NCBI RefSeq assembly: GCF_000282895.1
Contig: NZ_ALBQ01000046.1
Coordinates: 1 to 61,032 of the forward strand
Direction of reading: 5' to 3'
Length of the DNA stretch: 61,032 bases
Source: Sphingomonas sp. ATCC 31555
GTDB taxonomy: Bacteria > Pseudomonadota > Alphaproteobacteria > Sphingomonadales > Sphingomonadaceae
Under the pieces are notes generated by a model. It had not been told where the DNA came from. It did no database searches and was given only the letters and a program-made list of their open reading frames with translations. Both the position numbers and the translations under genes were made by a program. Shown here piece after piece: positions 35,763-44,100 of this stretch. Numbering within the stretch: position 1 is the stretch's first letter; each line of letters starts with the position of its first letter.

Positions 35763-36776
35763 TCACAGGACATGGCGCCGCAGCCGCACCGACAGCTGGT
35801 CGAGTGCAAGCACGACGAGGAAGATCGCGATCAGGATCGTGGCGACATGGCCATATTCGTACAGGTCGTACCGGCCCTTCAGCTCCTGGCCGATGCCGCC
35901 GGCACCGACGAGGCCGACCACCGTCGCCATCCGGATATTCCGATCGAGGATGTACAGCGTATAGGCGATGAATTGCGGCATCACCTGCGGCAGGATCGCA
36001 AAGCGCCACACCGCCAGCCGTCCGGCCCCGCCAGCGATCAGCGCGCGTTGCGGCCCGGGATCGGCATTCTCCATGTCATCGGCGAAGAACTTGCCGATGA
36101 ACCCGGCGGCATACAGCCCCAGCGCCAGAATGCCCGCGATCGGGCCAAAGCCATAGGCGACGACCAGGAACAGCGCGCTGACCAGTTCGGGCATGGCGCG
36201 GAACGCCGCGACCACCATATGCGCGGCGATCCTGAACGGCGCCGGGGCCGCCATGTTGGTCGCGCCGAGCAGCGCCAGCGGCAGGCCGAGCGCCAGCGCG
36301 ATGATCGTGCCCCAGAGCGCGATCTCGATCGTCTCGAGCATCTTGGCCGCGACCTCGGCGACATAGCCATAGGGGCGGACTAGCATCGCGACGCGGACCG
36401 GATGCGCTTCCAGCCGCAGCGTTTCGGGGTTAAGCCGCTCGCCCTTCCGCGTCTCGACCTCCAGATGCATGCCCCAGGGCAGATGCTCGGGGTCGATATC
36501 CGGGCGGCGCGCGGCTTCCTCGCGCGTGGCCAGCGCGATCGGCACCATGCGTCGTGCCAGGGTGGAAAGGCCGCGCAGCACCTGCGAATCGTCGCGGCCG
36601 GTGACACTGGCGACCGCCGCCTGCCCGGTCATCGCACTCATCCGGTCGATGCCCATGCGATGGCCCGACACGAGCAGCAGCAGCAACGCGCACAGCGCCA
36701 TCCACCCCTCTTGCCGGCCGAACGGGCGCGGAAAGGCCGGGGTCGGCGCGGGGCTCGACAGATCGGGCGTGCTCAT
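35763..36776 (-). CDS. PhnE-like ABC permease
   Basis: 337-residue inner-membrane permease of the phosphonate-type ABC family. Helix-rich hydrophobic segments occur at about 25-45 and repeatedly from 125 on, with the coupling-loop pattern GGAGRLAVWRFAILPQVMPQF. A roughly 90-residue hydrophilic insert between the first and second segments is longer than usual for PhnE. The ATG at 36776 overlaps the ATPase stop (ATGA). Together with the neighbouring ATPase and binding protein it makes a complete importer; phosphonate, phosphite or a phosphate ester are all possible substrates. Confidence 0.85.
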   Translation of the reverse strand: MSTPDLSSPAPTPAFPRPFGRQEGWMALCALLLLLVSGHRMGIDRMSAMTGQAAVASVTGRDDSQVLRGLSTLARRMVPIALATREEAARRPDIDPEHLPWGMHLEVETRKGERLNPETLRLEAHPVRVAMLVRPYGYVAEVAAKMLETIEIALWGTIIALALGLPLALLGATNMAAPAPFRIAAHMVVAAFRAMPELVSALFLVVAYGFGPIAGILALGLYAAGFIGKFFADDMENADPGPQRALIAGGAGRLAVWRFAILPQVMPQFIAYTLYILDRNIRMATVVGLVGAGGIGQELKGRYDLYEYGHVATILIAIFLVVLALDQLSVRLRRHVL

Positions 36777-37528
36777 GCCGCCCGCTCCGCGGGGAACCGC
36801 TGATAGAGCGACGACACGCCCTTGCTGTCCAGGGCGGCGGGCGGTCCGTCGAAAACAATCCGTCCGCCGCGCAGGCCGACGATCCGGTCTGCGAAATCGC
36901 GCGCCAGGTCGATCTGGTGCAGGCTGCACAGCACCGTCGCGCCGCGCTCGCGCGCCTGCCGCCCGAGCAGCGCCAGGATTTCGCGCGCGTGATGCGGATC
37001 AAGGCTGGCGACGGGTTCGTCGGCCAGCACGATCGCCGGATCGAGCATGAAGGCGCGCGCAATCGCGACCCGTTGTTGCTGTCCACCCGACAATTGATCG
37101 ACCCGCCGGGCGAGCAGATCGGGGGCGAGCCCGACCTGATCGAGCAGCAGGCGCGCCCGCGCCATCATCGGCCCGGGCCACCTCCCGCTCAGCACCCGCC
37201 ACAGCGGCAGGGTTGCCGCCGCCCCCGCGATCAGGTTGGTCGCGACGCTCGCGCGCGGGGCCAGCCCGAATTGCTGGTGGATCATGCCGATCCTGGGCCG
37301 AACCTCTCGCAAGGCGCGACGGTCGAGCCGCCGCCCGTCGACGATGACATTGCCGGCGGTCGGTCGGGCCAGGCCATTGACCATCGCCAGCAGCGACGAT
37401 TTGCCCGCCCCCGATGGCCCCAGCAGCACGCACAGCTGCCCCGCCGGCACCGTCAGGTCGATGCCTTCCAGCGCGCGGGTGCCATCGGGATAGCGCAATC
37501 CCACCCCCTCGAAGCCGATCGCGCTCAT
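36773..37528 (-). CDS. PhnC-like ABC transporter ATPase
   Basis: 251-residue ATP-binding subunit. It has Walker A GPSGAGKSS, the Q-loop MIHQQFGL, the signature LSGGQQQRVAIARA, Walker B AIVLADEP and the switch His in CSLHQIDLA. Sequence style (LRYPDGTRALEGIDLTVPAG) is that of PhnC. It is coupled by four-base overlaps to the binding-protein gene upstream and the permease gene downstream, so the three subunits are made together. Confidence 0.9.
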   Translation of the reverse strand: MSAIGFEGVGLRYPDGTRALEGIDLTVPAGQLCVLLGPSGAGKSSLLAMVNGLARPTAGNVIVDGRRLDRRALREVRPRIGMIHQQFGLAPRASVATNLIAGAAATLPLWRVLSGRWPGPMMARARLLLDQVGLAPDLLARRVDQLSGGQQQRVAIARAFMLDPAIVLADEPVASLDPHHAREILALLGRQARERGATVLCSLHQIDLARDFADRIVGLRGGRIVFDGPPAALDSKGVSSLYQRFPAERAA

Positions 37529-38466
37529 CGCGCCGCCTCGCCCGAGCGGCGCAGCATCGCCTCGGTCAGCGCCGGGGTCACGCGCGCGGCCTGGCGTTCG
37601 ATCCCGTCGAACATCGCCGGGGTGATCTTGGTGTCATAGCCGTCCACCTGCCCGCCGCCATAGCCGCGGATCATCTCCGGCCGGATGCCGGGCGCGGTGG
37701 CGATCGTCGCGAAGGCGTCGCGCAGCTGCGCACGGGTTTTCGCCGGCACGCGTGAGCCGACGATCAGCGGCGGATAGGGGATGGGCTCGCTGCGGGCGAC
37801 GACGCGCAGGTCGCGCGCGCCGGGCACCGCCTCACGCACCGCCTTGTCATAGCTTTCGAACGACAGCGCGGCGGCATCGACCCGCCCTTCGACCAGCGCT
37901 GCCAGGCTGCTCGAATGGCTGCCCAGCAGGTGCACGCCGGCCAGGTCGCGCGCCGGGTCGATCCCGGCGTCGAGCAGCATCGTCACCGGAACGACGAGGG
38001 AGGAGGTGGAATTGACGTCGCCAAAGGCCATGCGCCGCCCCCGCAAATCGGCGAGCGTGCGGACCGGCGACGCGTTCGGCACGAAAATCCCGGCATGATA
38101 GACCGAGCGCTTGTCCTTGACCGCGACCGCCAGCAATTCGGCGCAGCCGCGCCCGCGCGCCTGGAGATAGGTGACCGGGCCGACAAAGGCGATCGCGGCG
38201 GAGCCGTTGCACATCCCCTCGACCACCGCGCCATAGGATTGCGCAACCTTCAGGTCGAAGCGCAGCCCGGTCCGCTGGGCCACCGCATCGAACAGCGGGC
38301 GATAATCGGCCAGCGTCCCGCTTTCGGTGCCGCCATCGGCGGGGATCAGCAACACCGCCAGCGTCGGCGGCGCGGCACCGCCATGGTCCTGGTTATGGGC
38401 GCGCCACCACCAGGTCGCCGCTATCACCGCCAGCACCACCGCCACAATCGTCATCCAACGCTTCAT
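37525..38466 (-). CDS. PhnD-like periplasmic binding protein
   Basis: 313-residue solute-binding protein. It has an N-terminal membrane anchor or uncleaved signal (MKRWMTIVAVVLAVIAATWWW) and the PhnD-type pattern AVLLIPADGGTESGTLADYRPL, AIAFVGPVTYLQA and RRMAFGDVNSTSSLVVPVTML, which holds the phosphonate/phosphite ligand in relatives. The ATG at 38466 is chosen over an upstream start because the added residues are not signal-like. It is the first subunit gene of the importer, 108 bases after the TonB receptor gene on the same strand. Ligand is not known. Confidence 0.87.
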   Translation of the reverse strand: MKRWMTIVAVVLAVIAATWWWRAHNQDHGGAAPPTLAVLLIPADGGTESGTLADYRPLFDAVAQRTGLRFDLKVAQSYGAVVEGMCNGSAAIAFVGPVTYLQARGRGCAELLAVAVKDKRSVYHAGIFVPNASPVRTLADLRGRRMAFGDVNSTSSLVVPVTMLLDAGIDPARDLAGVHLLGSHSSSLAALVEGRVDAAALSFESYDKAVREAVPGARDLRVVARSEPIPYPPLIVGSRVPAKTRAQLRDAFATIATAPGIRPEMIRGYGGGQVDGYDTKITPAMFDGIERQAARVTPALTEAMLRRSGEAAR

Positions 38467-38574
38467 GTCCGTTCCTCCACAGGGTGGATGGGCTCTATCC
38501 TCGCCCTGTGACGGCGCGACGAACGGGTCGGTCCTTATGCGGGGCAAGGCCGATCCGTCCGTCACCGCCAGCGG

Positions 38575-40758
38575 TCAGAAGCTCGTGGTGTAGGAGCCGA
38601 AGATCGAGCGCGGCTTGCCCTCGAACGGATAGCCGTAGAAATATTCGGGGCTGTTCAGCTTGATCTCGCCGCGAATAAAGGCCGATCCGAACCGCTGGTT
38701 TCCGTATCCCCAGCGTTCGGCATACTGTTCGTTAAAGATGTTGACGAGGCGCAGCTGAAAGCGGTGCTGGCGCTTGTCGCCGGCCCAATAGGCGATCGAG
38801 CCGTTGACGACCAGGTAATTGCCGAAATTGGTTCGCAGGCTGTTATTCAAACCGCCGCTCGCATATTCTGGACCCTGATAGCGCGGCAATAGCGTGATGT
38901 GGAAACGGTCACCCGGGCTGTTCCAGACGATATTGCCCTGGATCATATATTTGGGCGTCTCGTTGATCTGAAGATTGCTGCCAGCCAAGTGCGCGTCTTG
39001 CTTGGTGAAGCTGATGTTGGTCTGCAGCGCGCGGCCGGCATTGACGTTCAGGTCGATCGTGCCGCCGCGAATCTGGGTGACGGCGGTGTTGTTGAACCAG
39101 GTGTTCGGGGTCAGGCCCGACGTGCCCTGGATACGGTTGGTGATGTCGGTCCAGAAGATCCCGCCTTCCAGGCCGACCTGTACCGGGCCGAAGTCGCGGT
39201 TGAAGCCGGCCGCGCCGTTGAACGTCTTGGTCTGTTCGGTTTTCAGATCGGGATTGCCGACCTGGGTCGGGCTGATCGAGAATAGCTCGTTGGTGCGCGG
39301 CAGGCTGTACGAGGTGCCGCCGTTGCCGCGCAGGTAGAAAGCGCCCAGCGGCTGGCGGAAGCCCGCTTTCCAGATCGTCTTCGAACCGAAGGAGTCCGAG
39401 AAATCGGTGCGGATTGCCAGTGACAGCGCGGTGTTCGGGCTGAACCCCAGCATCGGCCGCACATCGGCATAGACGCCGGTCACAACCTCGCGCGCATTGC
39501 CGACGGGAAAGATCGGATCGGAGTCATTGCGATACGACACCCGCTGCACCCCGGCGACGATCTCCGCCAGCTTGGGGAAGGTGAAGGTGTTGCGCAGGTT
39601 CAGGCCGATTTCCTCGAAACCGGCGACCTTTGAATCTTTGCCAAAGCCCTTGTTGGGATAGGGGGTCGAGCGGCCGGTAGTATCGCCGAAGCGAATCGGC
39701 TTGCCGGTATCCACGTCGACGCAGCCGGCCTTGTTGCGGCAGATTTCGGCGAAGGTCTCGGTGTTGTTGAGCTTGGGGTTGCTCCAATAGGCGGATATCT
39801 CGGTGAACATCCTGTCCGACCAGCGCCGCGATGCCGCGACGTCGATAATCGGATAGCGCACCCGATTGGGCGAATAGGTCTCGTTGTCGGGAAAGGCGTC
39901 CTGGAACTCGATCTGGGTATATTGCGCGTTGGCGCGGATCTCGGTCTCCGCATCGGGCCGCCACAGATATTTGATGCCGATATTGTTGCGATTGAGCGGG
40001 TATTTCTGGATGCCGCCGGCCTTGGCGACATTGTCGACAAAGTCCTTTGGGTTGAAGATGCGTGGACCATCGGTCTGCTGGCTGCTGCCATAGACCATGA
40101 AGCCATGCGCGCCATCGGACGTCAGGTTGAAGCGGGCATTGCCCCACAATTCGCGCGAGTTGAACGAGCCATAGCTGCCGCCGAATTCGACCTTGTTGGT
40201 GCCGTCCGGGCGCTTGGTGACGAGACTGACGACGCCGATGCCGCCATTGCTGCCGAAGAACAGGCTGTTGCCGCCGCGGAAGACTTCGACGCGGTCGATC
40301 ATGTGCGGATCGATCGTCGTCGATCCCCAGATGTCCTCCAGCGCCGGCCCGCGATCGTACAGCGGTACGCCGTCGAGCACGACCAGCGTATCACGATCGC
40401 CGCCGCCGTCGAGCCGGATGGTATATTCGCCTTCGTCGGGCGAATAGCCGATATTGGCGCCCTTGATCAGGAACTGCGCGAGTTCGGCGAAGTTGCTGGC
40501 ACCGCTGGCCGCGATCGCTTCGGAAGTGACGATCTGGACATTGTTGCCGAACTTGGCGGCATCCGACGCTTGCTTGGTCGCCTTCTCGCGCTCACCGGTA
40601 ACGATGATGGTGTCGTCACCGGGTGCGCTGGGTGCGCGCTGTGTTTGGTCATCGCCGGCCGGCCTCGCCGGATCCGAAGCCGCATGGGCCGTGGTCGGCA
40701 TGCTGGCAATGGCGATCACCAGCAAGGATGTGATCCCATAGAGTCGTGCGTTGGTCAT
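38575..40758 (-). CDS. TonB-dependent outer-membrane receptor
   Basis: 727-residue receptor with a signal peptide ending near AHAASD, a TonB-box-like DTIIVTG, a plug domain (NVQIVTSEAIAASGASNFAE, then LVVLDGVPLYDRG and RVEVFRGGNSLFFGSNG) and a beta-barrel that ends in SYTTSF with a terminal Phe, as expected for outer-membrane insertion. It heads the leftward unit that continues into PhnD, PhnC, PhnE and the phospholipase. It probably brings a large or scarce phosphorus compound through the outer membrane. Transcription likely starts in the gap before 40758, which holds CTCATT/AATGAG repeats. Confidence 0.92.
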   Translation of the reverse strand: MTNARLYGITSLLVIAIASMPTTAHAASDPARPAGDDQTQRAPSAPGDDTIIVTGEREKATKQASDAAKFGNNVQIVTSEAIAASGASNFAELAQFLIKGANIGYSPDEGEYTIRLDGGGDRDTLVVLDGVPLYDRGPALEDIWGSTTIDPHMIDRVEVFRGGNSLFFGSNGGIGVVSLVTKRPDGTNKVEFGGSYGSFNSRELWGNARFNLTSDGAHGFMVYGSSQQTDGPRIFNPKDFVDNVAKAGGIQKYPLNRNNIGIKYLWRPDAETEIRANAQYTQIEFQDAFPDNETYSPNRVRYPIIDVAASRRWSDRMFTEISAYWSNPKLNNTETFAEICRNKAGCVDVDTGKPIRFGDTTGRSTPYPNKGFGKDSKVAGFEEIGLNLRNTFTFPKLAEIVAGVQRVSYRNDSDPIFPVGNAREVVTGVYADVRPMLGFSPNTALSLAIRTDFSDSFGSKTIWKAGFRQPLGAFYLRGNGGTSYSLPRTNELFSISPTQVGNPDLKTEQTKTFNGAAGFNRDFGPVQVGLEGGIFWTDITNRIQGTSGLTPNTWFNNTAVTQIRGGTIDLNVNAGRALQTNISFTKQDAHLAGSNLQINETPKYMIQGNIVWNSPGDRFHITLLPRYQGPEYASGGLNNSLRTNFGNYLVVNGSIAYWAGDKRQHRFQLRLVNIFNEQYAERWGYGNQRFGSAFIRGEIKLNSPEYFYGYPFEGKPRSIFGSYTTSF

Positions 40759-40864
40759 GATGGTTTCCCCCGAACCGAGATTCCTGCCGCCTCCGGAACC
40801 GAACCACGGCCCCTTCGCGTCGACCCGGCCCTAGGCGGTCCATGTGACAGGAAAATGAACAATG

Positions 40865-40960
40865 CTCATTCTTTATGGGATTCATAAATGAGACATACTG
40901 CCTTGGCGTGCAGCAGATTGGGGTTGCCAGCCATCACCCTTTGAGCAATCCTCATTTTTC
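40865..40960. promoter_or_regulatory. Repeated CTCATT/AATGAG sites in the divergent promoter
   Basis: CTCATT at 40865-40870, AATGAG at 40887-40892 and another CTCATTT at about 40951 lie in the region between the receptor gene and the RpiR gene. The decamer ATGAGACATA (40888-40897) occurs again at 42677-42686, just before the HAD phosphatase gene. A shared operator for the RpiR protein is the simplest reading. Confidence 0.5.
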
Positions 40961-40975
40961 AACGTGAAAGTGACG

Positions 40976-41863
40976 ATGCCAAGCAAACCGACCAATCCGA
41001 CATCAACCGGCCAGGGGCCGGTCGGCAATGCGCTCAATCGCATCCGCGTGGCACAGCCCGGTCTGGCCAAGGGTGCGGCGCGAATCGCCGCCTATGTGCT
41101 CGATCATGCTGAAGACATCGTCTCGATGTCGGTCACCGAACTGGCCGAGGCAGTGAAGGTGAGCGAAGGCAGCGTCATCAACTTCTGCCGCAGCATCGGC
41201 ATGACCGGGTTCCAGCAACTCAAGCTCAGCCTGGCGCAGGACATCGTTCAGCCGGTGCAGTTCATTCATGAGGATGTCGCGCCCGACGACGATACCGATA
41301 CGGTGTGCCGCAAGGTCTTTCATTCCGGGGTTCAGGCGCTGCGCGACTCGCTGTCCATCCTGGACACTGCGGCCATGGCGAGCGCGGTGGCGACGATTCG
41401 CGCGGCCCGCCGGGTCGAAATCTACGGCATCGGCTCCTCGGCGCCGGTGGCAGAGGACGCGCACTACCGGATGCTGCGCATCGGGCTCGACGCACGGGTG
41501 GTTACCGACAGTCACATCCAGGCGATCAGCGCATCGCGCTGCGATCCCGATGTGGCGGTGCTGACCATCTCGCATTCGGGAGCGACGCACGAGACGGTCG
41601 CAGCGACCCGGCTCGCTAAGGAGGCTGGTGCCCGGACGATCGTCGTCACCAATTTCGGGCGATCGCCGATTCAGTCGTTCGCCGACATCGTCCTGTTCAC
41701 CATGGCCCGCGAAACTCGATACCGCACTGAGGCAATGACCAGCCGGATCGCGCAGTTCTGCGTCGTCGATGCGTTGGTCGCCTCGCTCGCCCTGGCAGAT
41801 TATGAGCGCGCAACCGCTTCGCTGCGGCAAACATTCGATGTCTTGTCGATCAAGCGTTTCTGA
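40976..41863 (+). CDS. RpiR/MurR-family regulator with SIS domain
   Basis: 295-residue transcription regulator. An N-terminal HTH_6 domain (ARIAAYVLDHAEDIVSMSVT, then VSEGSVINFCRSIGMTGFQQ) is followed by a SIS sugar-phosphate-binding domain (GIGSSAPVAEDAHYRMLRIG and TISHSGATHETVAATRLA). It is divergent from the TonB-Phn-phospholipase operon, so its effector is likely a phosphorylated product of that pathway. The ATG at 40976 is chosen; a GTG at 40964 would add four residues. Its last 64 bases overlap the opposing HAD gene. Confidence 0.85.
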   Translation: MPSKPTNPTSTGQGPVGNALNRIRVAQPGLAKGAARIAAYVLDHAEDIVSMSVTELAEAVKVSEGSVINFCRSIGMTGFQQLKLSLAQDIVQPVQFIHEDVAPDDDTDTVCRKVFHSGVQALRDSLSILDTAAMASAVATIRAARRVEIYGIGSSAPVAEDAHYRMLRIGLDARVVTDSHIQAISASRCDPDVAVLTISHSGATHETVAATRLAKEAGARTIVVTNFGRSPIQSFADIVLFTMARETRYRTEAMTSRIAQFCVVDALVASLALADYERATASLRQTFDVLSIKRF

Positions 41864-42669
41864 TCGCCCCAGTCGACCGGCCAAGCGGAAAGTGGCAATT
41901 CGGCCAGGCGCTCGATACTGGTGGTGCCTAGCGGCCCGACCAGAATACTGCCCATGCCGAGCTGGCGCGCACCGGCAATGTCTGTGTCCGGATTATCACC
42001 GATCATCACCGCGTCGTTCGGAGCGATTCCTAATGCGGCGCAGGCCCGCCGATATAGCGCGGGGGCGGGCTTACCGATCTCCACATTTACTGCACCCTCG
42101 CCGACACAGGCGGTGATCGCGGCCAGGAGCGCTCCGGTTTCGGGCACGATCCGCCCGCCCGCTCCCGGATGGGTGCGGTCGCGATTGGCGACGATCAGTT
42201 GCGCGCCGGCCCCGATGGCATCGACGACCCTCTGGAGCGTGGCATAGCTGAAACCGGTATCGCGCAGAAGAAGAACGCGAGCTGGCCTTTGGTTGACCAG
42301 CCTTATCTCCAACCGCCGCGCTTCGCGCCTCATCGCCCTCGAGCCGATGAGCAGGGTCGGCGCATCCTCCTTTGCCGCCCATCGCAACGTTTCTACACCC
42401 GCCAACACGATCCGGTCGAGCGGCAGATCCACCTGCACCCGCCGCAGCATGGCGGCGAAGGCTTCTCGATCATGGGTGGTATTGTTCGACACGATCGCGC
42501 TGAAGCTGTGGCATCGGCGCAGTAGGCTCGCCGCCGCCGGGGTGATCCGCCCTCCAAGCGCCACACACCCGTCCCAGTCGAACAACACCCCGCGGATCGC
42601 GTCCCTATCGACGGCGATAACCTCGGGGGAATCCGGGAAAGAAAGCGTAGCGTGCGCAGGTGTCCTCAT
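41800..42669 (-). CDS. HAD-IIA family phosphatase
   Basis: 289-residue HAD hydrolase of the NagD / glycerol-phosphate phosphatase group. Motif I reads GVLFDWDGCVALGG, motif II SNNT, motif III EIGKPAPALY and motif IV MIGDNPDTD, so all catalytic elements are present. The family removes phosphate from small esters such as glycerol phosphate, pyridoxal phosphate or p-nitrophenyl phosphate. Placed beside the phosphorus importer, it probably dephosphorylates the imported compound. Its 3' end overlaps the opposing RpiR gene by 64 bases, and its promoter has the decamer shared with the receptor operon. Confidence 0.85.
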   Translation of the reverse strand: MRTPAHATLSFPDSPEVIAVDRDAIRGVLFDWDGCVALGGRITPAAASLLRRCHSFSAIVSNNTTHDREAFAAMLRRVQVDLPLDRIVLAGVETLRWAAKEDAPTLLIGSRAMRREARRLEIRLVNQRPARVLLLRDTGFSYATLQRVVDAIGAGAQLIVANRDRTHPGAGGRIVPETGALLAAITACVGEGAVNVEIGKPAPALYRRACAALGIAPNDAVMIGDNPDTDIAGARQLGMGSILVGPLGTTSIERLAELPLSAWPVDWGDQKRLIDKTSNVCRSEAVARS

Positions 42670-42686
42670 ACAAGATATGAGACATA
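42665..42686 (-). promoter_or_regulatory. Candidate RpiR operator at the HAD gene start
   Basis: CTCATA-CAAGA-TATGAG (42665-42681) is a six-base palindrome that covers the HAD start codon, followed by ACATA, completing the ATGAGACATA decamer shared with the receptor promoter. Bound protein here would block the start of the HAD gene. Confidence 0.5.
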
Positions 42687-43194
42687 TTCATATTATAGCC
42701 CGCTGGCAATGAGTGTTTATGATAAGAGTAGCGACAAGTCGGGCTAAAGCTCCACCGAGGAAGGCGCACCGCGCGGCTATGCAGGCAGGAGGGTATCGAA
42801 ATGGCGTATTCGGCAGCCATGTTGAACGATGCCGATACTCGGGCCGGCAAGCGTAGGCCAAAAGCCTATAGATCTGCGGATGCACCAAAAGCTTGCGCAG
42901 GATGGCCATCCGGTAAGGCGTGGACGCGCTCGCCGGGGTCTTCGGAAGCAGGATGACCGACCATGCTTGAAGCCAGCCATGCAAGGGCCTTTATCCGACC
43001 GTCGGCGAGTGACTCGGAGTGTTCTAAATTTGGATCGTGTCCCGTCGCGTGTGTAGCTTCGGCGGCGCAGCCGCTTTGGCCTCCGGTCAGGACCGGGGCG
43101 ATTCCGCCGCCGTGGATGACAACGTGAGCGCGAGATCATCGCTCAAATTGCGCAACGCTCTCTGCCGTTGGAAGGAAGGGTCGAGCGCCCATGG
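42687..43194. other. Intergenic stretch before the second IS5 remnant
   Basis: About 500 bases. A minus-strand frame at 42688-42984 contains a readable stretch (PYRMAILRKLLVHPQIYRLL) that could be the tail of a lost gene, but I cannot name it. The right part from about 43040 has decayed transposon-end sequence. Nothing else is seen. Confidence 0.4.
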
Positions 43195-43781
43195 TCCCTA
43201 CAATACGCTGTACAATCGGCATAAGCGTTGGTCGGAAAAGGGCGTGCGGCAGGCAGTGTTCGAAGCTCTCGCCGCTGCCGGCGGACCACCGGCTGAGGTC
43301 CTGATCGACAGCACGCATGTAAAACCCATCGGTCGCCAGCCGGCGGAAAAGGGGGGCGCATGCCCAAGCGATCGGCAGCAGCCGCGGCGGGCCCAACACC
43401 AAGATCCACGCCATTGCCGACGCCCAAGGCAAGCCGCTCGCTTTTCACCTAACGCCGGGCCAGGCCGCGGACTGTCGAGGCGGCCGAAGCGTTGCTGGGC
43501 AGCCTGCCGGTCCGCTGCCTCGTCCATGCGGACCGCGCCAATGAGACAACGGCATCCGCGACCTGATTGAGCAACAGGGTGCCGTTCCCAACATCCCGCC
43601 CAAGGCCAATCGACGCTGGAGAAGCTGCTTCAGCTGCAGCCTCTACAAGGGGCGCAACGCCATCTAGCGCATGTTCTGCCGCCTCAAGGACTGCCGACGC
43701 CTCGCCACGCGCTATGATCGTACAGCCGCCGTCTTCCTCGGCAGCATCCACCTCGCCGCCAGCGTCATGTGGTTTTTGTGA
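43195..43781 (+). pseudogene. IS5-family transposase pseudogene, frameshifted
   Basis: Successive frames give GPYNTLYNRHKRWSEKGVRQ and VLIDSTHVK, then QAIGSSRGG, PNTKIHAIADAQGKPLAFHL, TPGQAADC, and finally CRRLATRYDRTAAVFLGSIH and LAASVMWFL before a stop at 43779-43781. That is the IS5 DDE transposase order, but the frame changes several times and the N-terminus is missing. A CTAG lies shortly after the end. It forms the right border of the phosphorus cassette and is in the same orientation as the remnant at 33.4 kb, though of a different IS5 subgroup. Confidence 0.85.
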
Positions 43782-43937
43782 GCCCAGCCCTAGCAAAGTG
43801 ACGACGATCAACGTCACTGCCAGTGATAAGAACACCCACGCGGCCTTGTTGTCTCCCAGGGATATTGAAGCCATGGCCGCAATCACGGCCAGGATGATGA
43901 CGGACAGGATTATCCTCAAGGTCGGGGTCTGGAACAT
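43449..43937 (-). CDS. Small membrane protein, C-terminus read through the IS remnant
   Basis: 162-residue frame. The first 60 residues (MFQTPTLRIILSVIILAVIA, then SLAVTLIVVTLLGLG) form two membrane helices and look like a real small membrane protein with GGAGAAGG before the ATG at 43937. From about residue 52 the frame runs antisense through the IS5 remnant and is Ala-rich, so the native C-terminus was replaced by the insertion. The functional product is uncertain. Confidence 0.4.
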   Translation of the reverse strand: MFQTPTLRIILSVIILAVIAAMASISLGDNKAAWVFLSLAVTLIVVTLLGLGSQKPHDAGGEVDAAEEDGGCTIIARGEASAVLEAAEHALDGVAPLVEAAAEAASPASIGLGRDVGNGTLLLNQVADAVVSLARSAWTRQRTGRLPSNASAASTVRGLARR

Positions 43938-44055
43938 AAGCCTTCTCCGTTTCATCGGGCCGGACAAGTTCTTGGAGCGATAAGTATCATCTCTTCAGGG
44001 CAGAGTGTTGCCGTCAGCCGCCGTTCTGAAAAAGTTTGTCCTAGGTCTAGCTTTT

Positions 44056-44070
44056 GTTCATTGTTTGTTC
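44056..44070 (+). promoter_or_regulatory. LexA-like box upstream of an unknown gene
   Basis: GTTCATTGTTTGTTC is an exact GTTC-N7-GTTC repeat ending 30 bases before the ATG at 44101, a normal place for a LexA operator. The flanks are A/T-rich like a promoter. Chance matches are expected at about two per window, so support is moderate. Confidence 0.55.
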
Positions 44071-44100
44071 TAAATGCCCTCGTTGCTAGGGAGAGTACCG

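Noticed and set aside
34572..36383. Long plus-strand frame of 603 codons
   Set aside because: It is antisense to the phospholipase and PhnE genes, which have clear family motifs; the frame is an effect of high GC codon use.
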